Positions 55,101 to 63,456 of a stretch of DNA of 64,000 bases are shown piece after piece. The translations under genes were made by a program, and so were the position numbers. Each line of letters begins with the position of its first letter. The first letter of the stretch is position 1. This DNA comes from Loripinus fragilis (lineage: Eukaryota > Mollusca > Bivalvia > Lucinida > Lucinidae): NCBI GenBank assembly GCA_964019695.1, contig OZ026515.1, forward strand, positions 44,135,994 to 44,199,993, in the 5' to 3' direction. Under the pieces are notes generated by a model that was not told the DNA's origin, made no database searches, and saw nothing but the letters and a program-made list of their open reading frames with translations.

Positions 55101-58100
55101 TATCCTATGCTTAATACTGGTTCAACCCAGGGGGACCTGTCCTGACATGACTGAAAGATTGTTGACTGGGTAAGAATCAACACAAACAAATAAACAAGCT
55201 GATCTGGATTTACACTGTTTTTAAATCAGGACATATTTGGGTTTAGAATAGTAAAGGTACATCCACAAGTATTGTTTTGGATTTTGCGTGAAAAATATCA
55301 AGAGGACATGGCTTCCAGTGAGGACATTTAGAGATATTAGAAAAATGTTTGTGTTGTTTCATTATTAGCTCACCTGAGCCGAAGGCTCCGAGGTGAGCTA
55401 TTAGTATACCAGTGACTCTGGCGTCCGTCCGTCCGTCGTCCGTCCGTCATCATTTTCAAACATCTTCTCTTCTGAAACCACTGGGCCAATTGAACTCAAA
55501 TTTCATATGGAGACTCATTAGGATGGGGGAACGAAAGTTTGTTCAAATGTTCCTGGTCACATGACCAAGATGGCCGCCATGCCCATATATTGTAAAAACC
55601 CTTTAAAAATCTTCTTCTCCAGAACCAGAAGGCCGATGACCTTGGGACTTGGTATGTAGCATCAGGGATGTGGGGCCTACCAAGTTTGTTAAAACAATGA
55701 TCCTAGGTTGACCTTGACCTACTTAACGTCAAGGTCAAATTTGCTTCCTAATAGATTTAAATGGGAATTTTTTTTAAAAGTTGATTTTTTGAATACTGTT
55801 AAAGCCAAAGTGATTATTCTTACTTGATATGTTAAAACTAATGAGACAATGGTTATAAATAAGTTTCAAAGGTCAAGGTTGACCTTTGCCCTTTCAGCCA
55901 AGGTCGCTCATATTGTGGTCCCATCAATATATTAAAACATAGTTTCCTCACAAACCATTGGCCCAATTGAGCTCAAATTTCATATGAAGACTCCTTATGA
56001 TAAGTCAGCCAAAATTTATACAAAATAATTTGGTCACATGATAAAGATGGCCGCCACGCCCATATATGGTAAAAACCTTTTAAAAATCTTCTTCTCCAGA
56101 ACCAGGAGGTCAGTGACCTTGAGACTTGGTATGTAGTATTGGGGATGTGGGGTTTACCAAGTTTGTTCAAATGATGATCCTAGGATGACCTTGACCTACT
56201 TAATGTCAAGGTCAAGTTTGCTTCCTAATGCATTTGAATGGAAAATTGAATTGAAAAGTTGATTTTTTTGAATACTGTGGAAGCCAAAGTCATTATTCTC
56301 ACTTGATATGTTCAATCTAGTGGCTATAAATAAGTTTCAAAGGTCAAGGTTGATCTTTGACCTTTCAGCAAAGGTGGCTTATATTGGAGTCCCATCAACA
56401 TATTAAAACATAGTTTTCTCAGACAATTCTAGGCCAATTAAAACCAAATTTCATATGACAACTCCTTATGATTGGTTAGCCAAAACTTATACAAATTGTT
56501 ATGGTCACATTACTAACATGGCCACCATGCCCATATATGGTAAAAACTCTTTAAATCTCTTCTTCTCTGGAACCAAAAGGCCATTGGCTTTGGGACTTGG
56601 TATTTAGGATTGGGGATGTGGGCCCTACCAGATTAGCACAAATGATGAATCTAGGTTGACCTTGACTTACTTGATGGCAAGGTCAAATTTGATTCCTTAT
56701 GCATTTATATGGAGAAAATCTTAAAATGTTCAGTTTCTATAACTGAGCCGAATTCATTAAAGTTAAACCTATTGAGACAATGGTTAATTAAGTACCAAAT
56801 GTCAAGCTGACCTGTGACCTTTTATCCAAGGCCACTCATTTGGACTGCCACATACTTATCTAAACATCTTTTTCTCAGAAATCACTGGGCTGTTTGATGG
56901 ATTATTCATTAGATTGTTTAGGTCACTTGACCAAAATGTATATGGTAAAAACAAAATTTGTTCCATTATAAGCTGTAGTTAACCTTGACCTATTTTAACA
57001 TTATTAAGAAGATCAGGTGAGCGCCTCAGGACCTTCAGGTCCTCTAGTTTTAAGATAGTTACAGTCTTTACACAGCAAAGGTTCTGTAATGATGTTTTTT
57101 AACTCTTTGCCTACTGTGTAATTTTGCCTGGAATTTTGCATGCTTTTTTGTAGTCTGCTGATTTTTTTTTCAAAATCAACCTTTTTTTAAAAAAAAGTCA
57201 GGAATACATGTACCATCAAAGTGTCAAACAGTTTCGATCCAGATCAGGCTCAACATTTTGTCAGACCTGAGCTGGGTCCCAATTGTTTGCAAAGGTTTAT
57301 AAGCAGATGAAACTAGTAGACTGAGTAGTAGGCAAAAAGTTAATTTCTGTGCTCACATTCATTTTAATGATACTCAAAATATTTCCCACCAGATGCCACA
57401 GTAATTTGAATGAATTTCAATGCCCCATCCAGACATTAGAACTTTATACAGTAATTATATTATGGGCTGCCTTGGTGTAGTGGATAAGCCACTTGCCTTG
57501 TAAACTAGGGGTCACAGTTTTGCTCCTAGGCTTATCCAGTTTGTCGGATTTGACTTTAAGATTAGGCCCTGTCTCCATATGACCCTATCTATTAGTGGAA
57601 AGTTTATCAATCTCCTGTAATTGCTGTGTAAAAGAGACTTACTGACATAAAATGGGCCATATTCCAATGGATCCCAAATGTAGTGTGATAAAAGTTGTGT
57701 ATTTTTTTTTTTCAGGAAAGACTGTGTGATTCGGATACAGCCCGCTATGCCTGTATTTTCATCTCACTTTGTATTCTGTGCAGTTGGTTTTTTGTCTGGT
57801 TCTTCCTACGTGACCCATGCTTCCAGCGGGAAATACAAGAAAGTTTGGTATGTGTTTATTTCATCGCTCATTTTTTAAAATTTAAGAAAATGTTATCTTT
57901 GAATTTTCATATTTATTTTCGGAGCTCAAAAAACCTGTCTCCTTGAGATGGTTCTTTTGAGTGCCCACAATATACGTTTTGGTTGAGGAGAAAAAATACC
58001 ACTGCTTACCTGATAAAGAGGCTTTGGAAAAAAACTAACTTCTTTTATAAAAATTCTTTCTAGAATACCATCAGAGTGTCAATCAGTTGAGATCCAGATC

Positions 58101-61100
58101 AGGCCAAACCTAATTGTTTATTAAGGTTATCAGCAGACAACAACAGTTGCTCATACCAGAGAAGAGATAACCAAGAGTAATTGCAAAAATATGCAGAGGG
58201 CAGTGGCTCAGTTGGTAGAGCGTTAGGCTGGGCATTGAAGGGTTACTGGTTTGAACCGGGGGAGTCACTTTGTTATGTCCTCAAGCAAGACACTTTATTC
58301 ACTGCTTAGTACTGGTTCAACCCAGGATGACCCGTCCCGACATGACTGAAAAACATAAAGAATTAACTCAAACAAAACAAAGCAAATGCCCAATGAAAAC
58401 TGGTGGAATGATAGTTCAGAATCGGATGTTAGAATACAAGGCAAAAGGGTTAATAGTTACAAGCTTTGCTTTTTAGAACCAACTTGATTGTACACACTGC
58501 ACTTTAGATAAAGGTCAAACTTCAGAAATTCATGGAAATCAGTTATAAATAGATTTTCAGTATCATACTTTTATGAATGTAATAAGCATTTTTGCTTAAA
58601 TGCATGAGATTTTGATACATGTCTCCCTCTTTAACATGCATTTGCAGCTAGAGGTCTAAATTTTGGTCTGAGTCTTCACCTACATCCATATTTTGTGTAT
58701 GTAAGCAGCCAAGGCTATGCCTCCATTGCTCACAATGCCATAAGTATGAAAATCTCATATACTGACTCAAATGCTTACTGTAAAACACTTATATGGCAAT
58801 CATTTTATTTGGCCCTATTGGTGGTTCAGGTGAAAACGGCTAAAATTAAAAGCAGCTATTAAGGCCAAATAAAAAATTAATAACATCACAGAGAGTGTAA
58901 TAGCAACAGACTGTCAGAAATTTATTAGCAAAATGCATCTCCAGTATTTATAAATAGAATATGCAGTGTTGATCAGTCATGGGGATTAGGCAAATCCATT
59001 ACAATAGAAAAAGTGTAATATATCTTAAAAAGTTGAACAATAGCATTATGAACGATTTAGCTTGCAAGCATTGCAAGGTTTTGTCGTATTTTTTTGACCC
59101 TGAAGTTCAAAGGGCATGGCATATGCTAATTTTATCTCCAATCTGTTGTCGGTAGTTTTCGCCGAATATACAAATTAATTATGTTATTTGAAAAATTGAA
59201 ATGAAATTACTGATGTAAATAGATGTTGGACAATATTGTCCGCTGTAGTGTAGTGGTTTAGGCACAAGGCTCGTAGCATATAGCAGGTAAGTTTGAATCT
59301 CACAAGAGGCGTTTTATTTTATTTTTTTCCTTTAAGAAAAGTTTGTATGCCCTAAATAATAAGAAAACGTGAAAATGATTTCTTTTGTATGTTTTTTTTT
59401 GCGCGCGTGCAAGTTATGTTAAGTAAATGTAAAATATATGTATGATATCACTGCAGTTACTAGTAAACCAAGAATATCGGACAACCAATCTTGGCTCTGA
59501 GGCAAATCAGTCTTGATTTACTAGCGGCTGTACACGTGATCACGTATATATGTATACACATGCACAATTGCACAAAAATAAGCATTTTCACGCTTTAAAT
59601 AGTTTTCCGTCATGGCATTAATTAGAAACTATTTTACTGGAAAAAGATAAAATTCCATGCGAGATTGGAACTTGCCTTCTCTAGAACAGGAGTTCTGGAC
59701 TTAGGCCACTACACCCAAGCGGACAATATAATCATATTACTACTGTTATGATATATTGAATTTCAGAAAACCTAATTTATTCCCGTATATTTGGCGAAAA
59801 CTATCGATCACAGGTCTGAGATAAAATTATCAGAGGTCACTACCTTTGATCTTCAGGGTCAAAAAAATACGACGATAATTGATTGACCGCCTTTTGCTGC
59901 TGCCAAATATAAGTTTTACAGTTACATTTCATCCCAGCGATTGAATCTTATTATATGATTACAGTGTGAAGAATACAGAAGGGGTCTTATAGCGGGCATT
60001 CTGTGTTATGATATGTGTATAGAACAGACATTCTCACTATCCAGTTGTGTTAGTGATGAGAGAGGTATAACAGTAGGTATCAAGTTATAACACATTCTCA
60101 CTATCCAGTTGTAGTATCAAGTTATAACACATTCTCACTATCCAGTTGTGTTAGTGATGAGAGAGGTGTAACAGTAGGTATCAAGTTATAACACATTCTC
60201 ACTATCCAGTTGTGTTAGTGATGAGAGAGGTATAACAATAGGTATCAAGTTATAACACATTCTCACTATCCAGTTGTGTTAGTGATGAGAGAGGTGTAAC
60301 AGTAGGTATCAAGTTATAACACATTCTCACTATCCAGTTGTGTTAGTGATGAGAGAGGTATAACAGTAGGTATCAAGTTATAACACATTCTCACTATCCA
60401 GTTGTGTAAGTGATGAGAGAGGTATAACGGTAGGTATCAAGTTATAACACATTCTCACTATCCAGTTGTGTTAGTGATGAGAGAGGTATAACAGTAGGTA
60501 TCAAGTTATAATACATTCTCACTATCCAGTTGTGTTAGTGATGAGAGAGGTATAACAGTAGGTATCAAGTTATAACACATTCTCACTATCCAGTTGTGTT
60601 AGTGATGAAAGTGGTATAACAGTAGGTATCAAGTTATAACACATTCTCACTATCCAGTTGTGTTAGTGATGAGAGTGGTATAACAGTAGGTATCAAGTTA
60701 TAACACATTCTCACTATCCAGTTGTGTTAGTGATGAGAGAGGTATAACGGTAGGTATCAAGTTATAACACAGGACTCCTGATTAGAGGGACTTATGTCTC
60801 CACCCTTCAGGGTCGAGAGCTGTCCACCAATACCGAATCCACCCCCTGTATTCCCAGACAGTTTGCTGTGATACCAACAGTCTGAAAGTACATACCATAT
60901 TCTACCAAATAAATGTATTATGCTCCCAACTTGTGCAAATATTTATTCCCCGTCTTGATAAAAGTGCGGATCCTTATCAGCTGGCTTCATCAGTGACCAG
61001 TTGATAAGGATCTCAGAAAAACCTATAATAATAATAATAATGTATTTGCACCACTCCATTGGCTTGAAATCAAGAATTTACAACATTCACAGCTGGGACC

Positions 61101-63456
61101 ACAGTGGCTCAGTGATAGAGTGTTTGACTCATGACCGAGGGGCAGCAGGTCCGAGCCTCACTGGCGTCACTGTGTTGTGTCCTTGAGCAAGACACATTTA
61201 TCCTTGCTTAGTACTTGTTCAACCCAGGAAGACCCTTCCGGACATAAATGAAAAATTGTTGAGTGGGACATAAAGAAGCAAATCAAACAAACAAAGCATT
61301 CACAACTCATAAAAGAGCTTAGTGCTATAATATTGAAAATGTTAACTTCCTGCTACTGTTAATATTTTTCTTTGAATGTAGGTTTTTTCCAAGAATGGTC
61401 TGTTGTACAAAGTAACACAAGACAAACAGACAGAGGAGCCAGTGGTTAAGGATGGGATTATGGTGGAAGAGTTCTGGGATCTTCTACAAGGCTTCTTCAC
61501 TAGAACTCTAGGGAGTGGGGACCATACTGCCTTGATACATAAGGCTTTGGACTTTGTTGATTTTAACCAGGATGAGATTGTGAGTATATTTTGTTTTCAT
61601 CAACTTTGTTAAAAATATTGTTTTTACAGTGTAAATGTACAGTAAAACCTGTGTAAAACCGCCACTCTCAAAGACCAAAAATTGGTTTTAAGACCAATTA
61701 TCGCTTAATGCAGGGCAAAAGTATTGCAGAATGCTCCATGTGGAGCATTCTGCAATACTTTTGACCTTTGTTAAGCTACTGATTGTTATTAAGATTTTTG
61801 TTTTGTCTATATTTGAGTGGCCGTTTTACACAGGTTTTACTGTATACAGTATTTGACCTAATAAGAGCATGTGCTTCTATAGCTTGGCTTTAGGCTCTGA
61901 GCTCAAGGTTAACTACTCCTACTGGACAAAACTTTTCTCTGATATAATCTCCCTTCTTGGCTGTAACTCAGATAGCCCTATCAGAGAGGTACATTGTAGA
62001 ATATTAGAAAATAGGACTCCAGCTGCGAAGGTTTGATAAGTTGCAGATTCATTTTATTTTTTTTCTTAAAATTATCAGTTTGATGGGGGGCCAGTCTAGG
62101 GCTTCTACAGTTTGGACCCAGATCAATTAGACAAATGATACTATAATTTGGATTCAGATCTGGCCGCACATTTTGTTGGGCATGATCTGGGTCCAAACTG
62201 CAAAAATTATCAACGGTGAAAGATTTTAAGTGCCAACACAACTCCTGCAGACACAGATATTTGTGTCTTCTGTCTTCATTTTGGGGAAAATAAGGCTTGA
62301 TATTACATGAGTCACCAGCCAGCAGACTATTCACATGAAATATCAAGCCTCGTTTTGTGAAAGACCAGATAGCTGAAAACTTAACCCTGCCAGTCATGAC
62401 AAAAGTCATGACTGTTCCTCTCATCTGCTTTTGTTCTTAGGTAGCCTATATTGCAAACAATATGGATCCAGATCAGACTGCTCCTTGTGGAGCAGTCTGA
62501 TCTGGATTCATATTATTTGCTTCCATGAAAAAAGAAATCAGTTTGAAGTGCACTCGAATATATGCAGCAGATGTAAAAAGTGTACAATATTTTCAGGTAA
62601 AAAAATAGTGGGGGTATAAGGGTAAACTAATGCCATTGCTAATATAATTATAAAACAATAGTGTTTAATTTAAAGCTTTTTATGATTATTTTTTTTTCAG
62701 ATTTCCTATGGTGAGGTAAACTCATTCTGGCAGCTGTTGCAAATCCATGAATTCCGCACTCTATTTGTCTTTCAAGGCAACTCAGTATTCCCAGTAATAA
62801 ATTCCACATGTGGTAGACTTTACTCCTTCCAGAACCCAAGTCACACCATTCTGTATGACTTGTCATCGAAATCAGTCTTGGACAGTGTGTTCAGTCATCG
62901 TTATCGCTGGTTTTTCCCAGATTGGCCGAAGCGAGTTCACATTGCACTCGGTCTGCTAGAATACTCATCATTAGCGATGGAAGAAAATAGTGCCAAATTT
63001 TATATGTGTGATTTTAAATCTACAAATTTCGGCTATACAGAGTATTTTGAGATGAAAGTGACGAATATAGAAAATATTTTTACAGAGAGTGTGCTAAGTA
63101 CTTTGTTACAAAATAAAAAATGTCTTCAAGATTCTGATTGCGTGATAGGAAAGTACTGTAAGTCTGCATGCGATAATCATACAAAGCATTGTACGGGAAC
63201 AGTTCTAATTCCAGATTTTGTTCATATATGTGAGGTTATTTCTGAGTATTTATTGTATGACTCCCCTCCAGCAGTGAAATTCGATCTCGGCAGATTGATC
63301 TCAAGGTGTAAGAAACTTTCAAAAGCACCTGGTGAAACCAATTCTAGTATTGAGATTCAGCAGAACTTGCTCATGAATGAAATGCATCAGATATTGTGGG
63401 ACTTGTTGAAGAATGAACCCAACAAATGGCTGTACAAGTCTTCCAGAAAGATATGA
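37095..63456 (+). CDS. DIPK1: DIPK1/FAM69-family type II membrane protein, kinase-like, 431 aa (five exons)
   Basis: The DIPK1 (FAM69) family comprises cysteine-rich ER/Golgi type II membrane proteins with a predicted protein-kinase fold; activity is poorly established. Joining the five exons keeps phase 0 throughout and gives 431 residues, about the family's length. Visible parts: a basic cytosolic start (1-44), a membrane segment (about 45-65), a Cys-rich luminal stretch with CEEYRRGLIAG-LC (79-106), an EF-hand loop D174-N176-D178-S182-E185, a GLLEYSS helix near 265, a catalytic-loop-like MCDFKSTNFGYT (282-292), and a Cys-rich block (C321, C327, C333, C337, C344) followed by C357 and C383. 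Where vertebrate members have K-x-x-D after the loop, this has KVTN (Asn302). Family assignment is from memory of FAM69 proteins. Introns are 20.5, 2.1, 1.3 and 1.1 kb. Confidence 0.88.
37243..37305. repeat. CpG-containing triple 'gcgagcgttag' repeat
   Basis: 'gcgagcgttag' occurs three times in 63 bases, 50 bases after the exon 1 donor. It is unusually CpG-rich for this AT-rich intron. Confidence 0.6.
39691..43793. repeat. Higher-order repeat blocks in satellite B (7-, 7- and 8-monomer)
   Basis: The 'gcccaaaaagacc' monomer variant recurs at 39691, 40995, 42299 and 43794. The first two intervals are exactly 1304 bases. 39691-40994 and 40995-42298 differ at only one place in the parts I compared ('accaaataaatt' against 'accaaaaaaatt'). 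The third interval is 1495 bases, one monomer longer, and is more diverged. This shows recent multi-monomer duplication, in the array or, less likely, in the assembly. Confidence 0.85.
48125..48300. mobile_element. Fragment of the 'ggccccc' element inserted in satellite B
   Basis: 'aagcttgctcccaagctccc', 'ctccccagctccctgaaaat' and 'ccactgggggccgtc' match the right end of the 29803-31949 element. It splits a satellite monomer close to the boundary between the homogeneous and diverged parts. Confidence 0.7.
49400..53606. repeat. Satellite B subfamily 2, mixed monomer types
   Basis: Two monomer types interleave. Type X has 'tggcccctttgggaccctat' and 'ggaatgtgacactatatac'. Type Y has 'tgacccctaagggtccctat' and 'gggaatgtgacaatatctac'. 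Runs of Y separated by single X units give a loose higher-order pattern (X near 50195, 50940, 51855 and 52415). Unit length is about 183-184 bp. Confidence 0.8.
53777..53814. repeat. Perfect 38-bp palindrome
   Basis: The half-site 'cgccagcgaaacgccattt' is followed immediately by its exact complement, with no spacer. It is GC-rich at the ends within AT-rich DNA, and flanked by 'atcggcc' and 'gatgatggcc', which extend the symmetry imperfectly. Confidence 0.9.
53870..54225 (-). mobile_element. tRNA-headed SINE, minus strand
   Basis: On the minus strand, 54215-54100 reads 'ccgggccacgtagcgcagtc' with an A-box-like 'tagcgcagtcggta' and a B-box 'gagttcgatcccggc'. The body follows, ending in 'gggacgtaaagcaacaaaaa'-like sequence. 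Head structure and B-box are good; an intact tRNA is unlikely because the acceptor stem runs into SINE body. Confidence 0.75.
54637..54853. mobile_element. Hairpin MITE family M1, copy 2
   Basis: The arms 'cagttaaaacctgtttaaaa' and 'ttaaacaggttttaccg' surround 'gaatgctccaaggggagcat' in the centre. It is closely related to the copies at 7531 and 61638. Confidence 0.82.
54930..55035. repeat. Hairpin 'gtcagaatagcaaatagggc' family
   Basis: 'gatcagactgcttctgaag' with 'gaagtgatctgagtctgcac' forms a hairpin. The same left phrase occurs near 6675 ('gtcagaatagcaaacaggg'). Confidence 0.6.
55050..55196 (+). mobile_element. SINE family 1, internally deleted copy
   Basis: 'gtggtagagtgcttgactc' is followed directly by 'gcgttgtgtccttgagca', so the B-box part of the tRNA head is lost. 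The body and the 'aacacaaacaaataaacaa' tail are present. Confidence 0.75.
55368..57050. mobile_element. Large non-coding element with 'agctcacctgagc' ends and about 478-bp internal repeats
   Basis: It begins 'agctcacctgagccgaaggc' and ends 'caggtgagcgcctcaggacc', an inverted pair, then 'ccttcaggtcctctagtttt'. Three internal units start near 55608, 56086 and 56561 ('aatcttcttctccagaacc'), each with 'gggacttggtatgtag', 'aggttgaccttgacctac' and 'caaggtcaaatttgcttcct'. No protein is encoded. The family is dispersed, with pieces near 7040 and relatives at 1-475 and 1545-2243. Confidence 0.75.
57105..57345. mobile_element. Hairpin family M3, long copy
   Basis: 'tagtctgctgattttttttt', 'tcaaagtgtcaaacagtttc' and 'gatccagatcaggctcaac' face 'cagacctgagctgggtccc' and 'tataagcagatgaaactag'. 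It lies about 370 bases upstream of DIPK1 exon 2. Confidence 0.72.
57476..57660 (+). mobile_element. tRNA-headed SINE, family 2
   Basis: An A-box-like 'tggtgtagtggataagcc' is followed by a decayed B-box ('acagttttgctcctagg') and 'aggccctgtctccatatgac', shared with 4930-5105. It ends about 55 bases before DIPK1 exon 2. Confidence 0.6.
57716..57847 (+). CDS. DIPK1: DIPK1 exon 2 (membrane anchor)
   Basis: The acceptor is a 13-T tract ending CAG at 57715 and the donor is TTG|GTATGT. The 44 codons are in phase 0 at both ends, residues 35-78. The exon begins with charged ERLCDSD. The membrane segment (about 45-65, ACIFISLCILCSWFFVWFFL) follows, then RDPCFQREIQ. With a basic cytosolic start and no cleavage site, a type II signal anchor is expected. 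Confidence 0.88.
58195..58385 (+). mobile_element. SINE family 1, copy in DIPK1 intron 2
   Basis: The head 'cagtggctcagttggtagag' and B-box-like 'ggtttgaaccggg' precede the same body as the SINE at 5780 ('ctcaagcaagacac', 'ttagtactggttcaaccc'). Confidence 0.82.
58480..59085. other. Intronic sequence without recognised features
   Basis: AT-rich DIPK1 intron 2 sequence. Both strands were scanned for Cys-rich exons and none found. Confidence 0.45.
59093..59873. mobile_element. Foldback element carrying two inward-facing tRNA-like modules
   Basis: The 23 bases at 59093-59115 (beginning 'gtcgtatttttttgaccc') are the exact reverse complement of 59851-59873. Both arms then continue inward, diverged, through 'agttttcgcc(g/a)aatatac' to a tRNA-like module. 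On the left, 59238-59312 has 'gtagtgtagtggttta' and 'agtttgaatctcac'. On the right (minus strand, about 59732-59655) is 'gggtgtagtggcctaa' with 'agttccaatctcgc'. The whole is an imperfect inverted duplication of 781 bp ending 91 bases before exon 3. Confidence 0.75.
59965..60072 (+). CDS. DIPK1: DIPK1 exon 3 (Cys-rich luminal segment)
   Basis: The acceptor is 'ttatatgattacag' at 59964. It reads CEEYRRGLIAGILCYDMC, then a segment with SSCVSDERGIT (residues 79-114). Vertebrate FAM69 has an equivalent C-(x)2-YR-G-(x)2-G-(x)2-C-(x)3-C pattern. The donor choice ACA|GTAGGT at 60073 is the only nearby GT that leaves phase 0, as the acceptor at 61381 needs. GAG|GTATAA (60065) and TAG|GTATCA (60077) would shift the frame. 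The last 45 bases and the donor form the first unit of the minisatellite that follows. In-frame TAA lies at 60085-60087 if the donor fails. Confidence 0.82.
60028..60770 (+). repeat. 64-bp minisatellite derived from the exon 3 / intron 3 junction
   Basis: Twelve units follow head to tail: eleven of about 64 bp and one (the second) truncated to about 38 bp. The unit runs from 'acattctcactatccag' through 'ttgtgttagtgatgagagag' and 'gtataacagtaggtatc' to 'aagttataac'. Unit 1 is coding up to 60072. The donor hexamer GTAGGT survives in ten of twelve units; it is lost in unit 2 (deletion) and unit 4 ('aacaataggt'). Sequence identity among units is high. The array stops at 'ttataacacagg' near 60770. 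Confidence 0.93.
60966..61012. repeat. Hairpin 'gatccttatcagctgg'
   Basis: 'gatccttatcagctggcttc' pairs imperfectly with 'gaccagttgataaggatc'. It is similar to the hairpin at 2352-2385. A trinucleotide run (ATA)n follows at 61024-61041. Confidence 0.65.
61084..61306 (+). mobile_element. SINE family 1, copy in DIPK1 intron 3
   Basis: The body is 61094-61296, with 'cagtggctcagtgatagag', 'ggtccgagcctcactgg' and the shared SINE body. The target-site duplication is imperfect, 'cattcaca(g/a)ct' at 61084-61094 and 61297-61307. The tail is 'aaatcaaacaaacaaag'. Confidence 0.85.
61382..61579 (+). CDS. DIPK1: DIPK1 exon 4 (start of kinase-like domain and first half of EF-hand)
   Basis: The acceptor is 'tttctttgaatgtag' and the donor ATT|GTGAGT. 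The 66 codons are in phase 0 (residues 115-180). It begins VFSKNGLLYKVTQDKQ, the expected place of a glycine-containing strand of the kinase N-lobe. The exon ends DFVDFNQDEI, the first seven residues of a 12-residue EF-hand loop completed in exon 5. Confidence 0.9.
61638..61845. mobile_element. Hairpin MITE family M1, copy 3
   Basis: The ends 'tacagtaaaacctgtgtaaa' and 'ttacacaggttttactgta' are inverted repeats. The centre is 'gaatgctccatgtggagcat'. It is the best-preserved of the three copies, in DIPK1 intron 4, 59 bases after the exon 4 donor. Confidence 0.85.
62100..62215. repeat. M3-related hairpin
   Basis: 'ctacagtttggacccagatc' is later inverted as 'gatctgggtccaaactgc', with an inner 'gatctggccgcacatt' partner. 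Confidence 0.6.
62455..62515. repeat. Hairpin 'cagatcagactgctcc'
   Basis: 'atggatccagatcagactgc' pairs with 'gcagtctgatctggattcat' around a short loop, with 'gcaaacaatat' and 'atattatttgc' as outer arms. Confidence 0.8.
62701..63456 (+). CDS. DIPK1: DIPK1 exon 5 (kinase-like core, C-terminus)
   Basis: The acceptor is 'tttttttttcag' and the exon reads to TGA 63454-63456 (251 codons, residues 181-431). It completes the EF-hand (ISYGE, E185 as the -Z ligand), then SFWQLLQ-HEF, as in the vertebrate family. Also visible are C217, the helix IALGLLEYSS, the catalytic-loop-like MCDFKSTNFGYT, KVTN with Asn302, and a Cys cluster C321-x5-C327-x5-C333-x3-C337-x6-C344. The C-terminus ends WLYKSSRKI, with no KDEL-like signal. 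Confidence 0.92.
   Translation: MSYGEVNSFWQLLQIHEFRTLFVFQGNSVFPVINSTCGRLYSFQNPSHTILYDLSSKSVLDSVFSHRYRWFFPDWPKRVHIALGLLEYSSLAMEENSAKFYMCDFKSTNFGYTEYFEMKVTNIENIFTESVLSTLLQNKKCLQDSDCVIGKYCKSACDNHTKHCTGTVLIPDFVHICEVISEYLLYDSPPAVKFDLGRLISRCKKLSKAPGETNSSIEIQQNLLMNEMHQILWDLLKNEPNKWLYKSSRKI

Noticed and set aside
19522..57720. 19522-19604 spliced directly to DIPK1 exon 2 as an alternative N-terminus
   Set aside because: The donor phase (2) does not match the acceptor at 57716. It would need a weak acceptor at 57720 directly after the better one. Exon 1 at 37095 fits phase and family character better.
60065..60078. GAG|GTATAA (60065) or TAG|GTATCA (60077) as the DIPK1 exon 3 donor
   Set aside because: Both leave phase 1, and no nearby acceptor at exon 4 restores the conserved frame. 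ACA|GTAGGT at 60073 leaves phase 0 and joins cleanly.
60028..60770. CRISPR-like array
   Set aside because: The 64-bp units are contiguous with no unique spacers, lie in a eukaryotic intron and share sequence with the adjacent exon. It is a minisatellite.
61981..62424. 147-codon minus-strand frame in DIPK1 intron 4
   Set aside because: It spans an M3 hairpin and AT-rich intron, begins at a non-ATG codon and has no domain. Long by chance.
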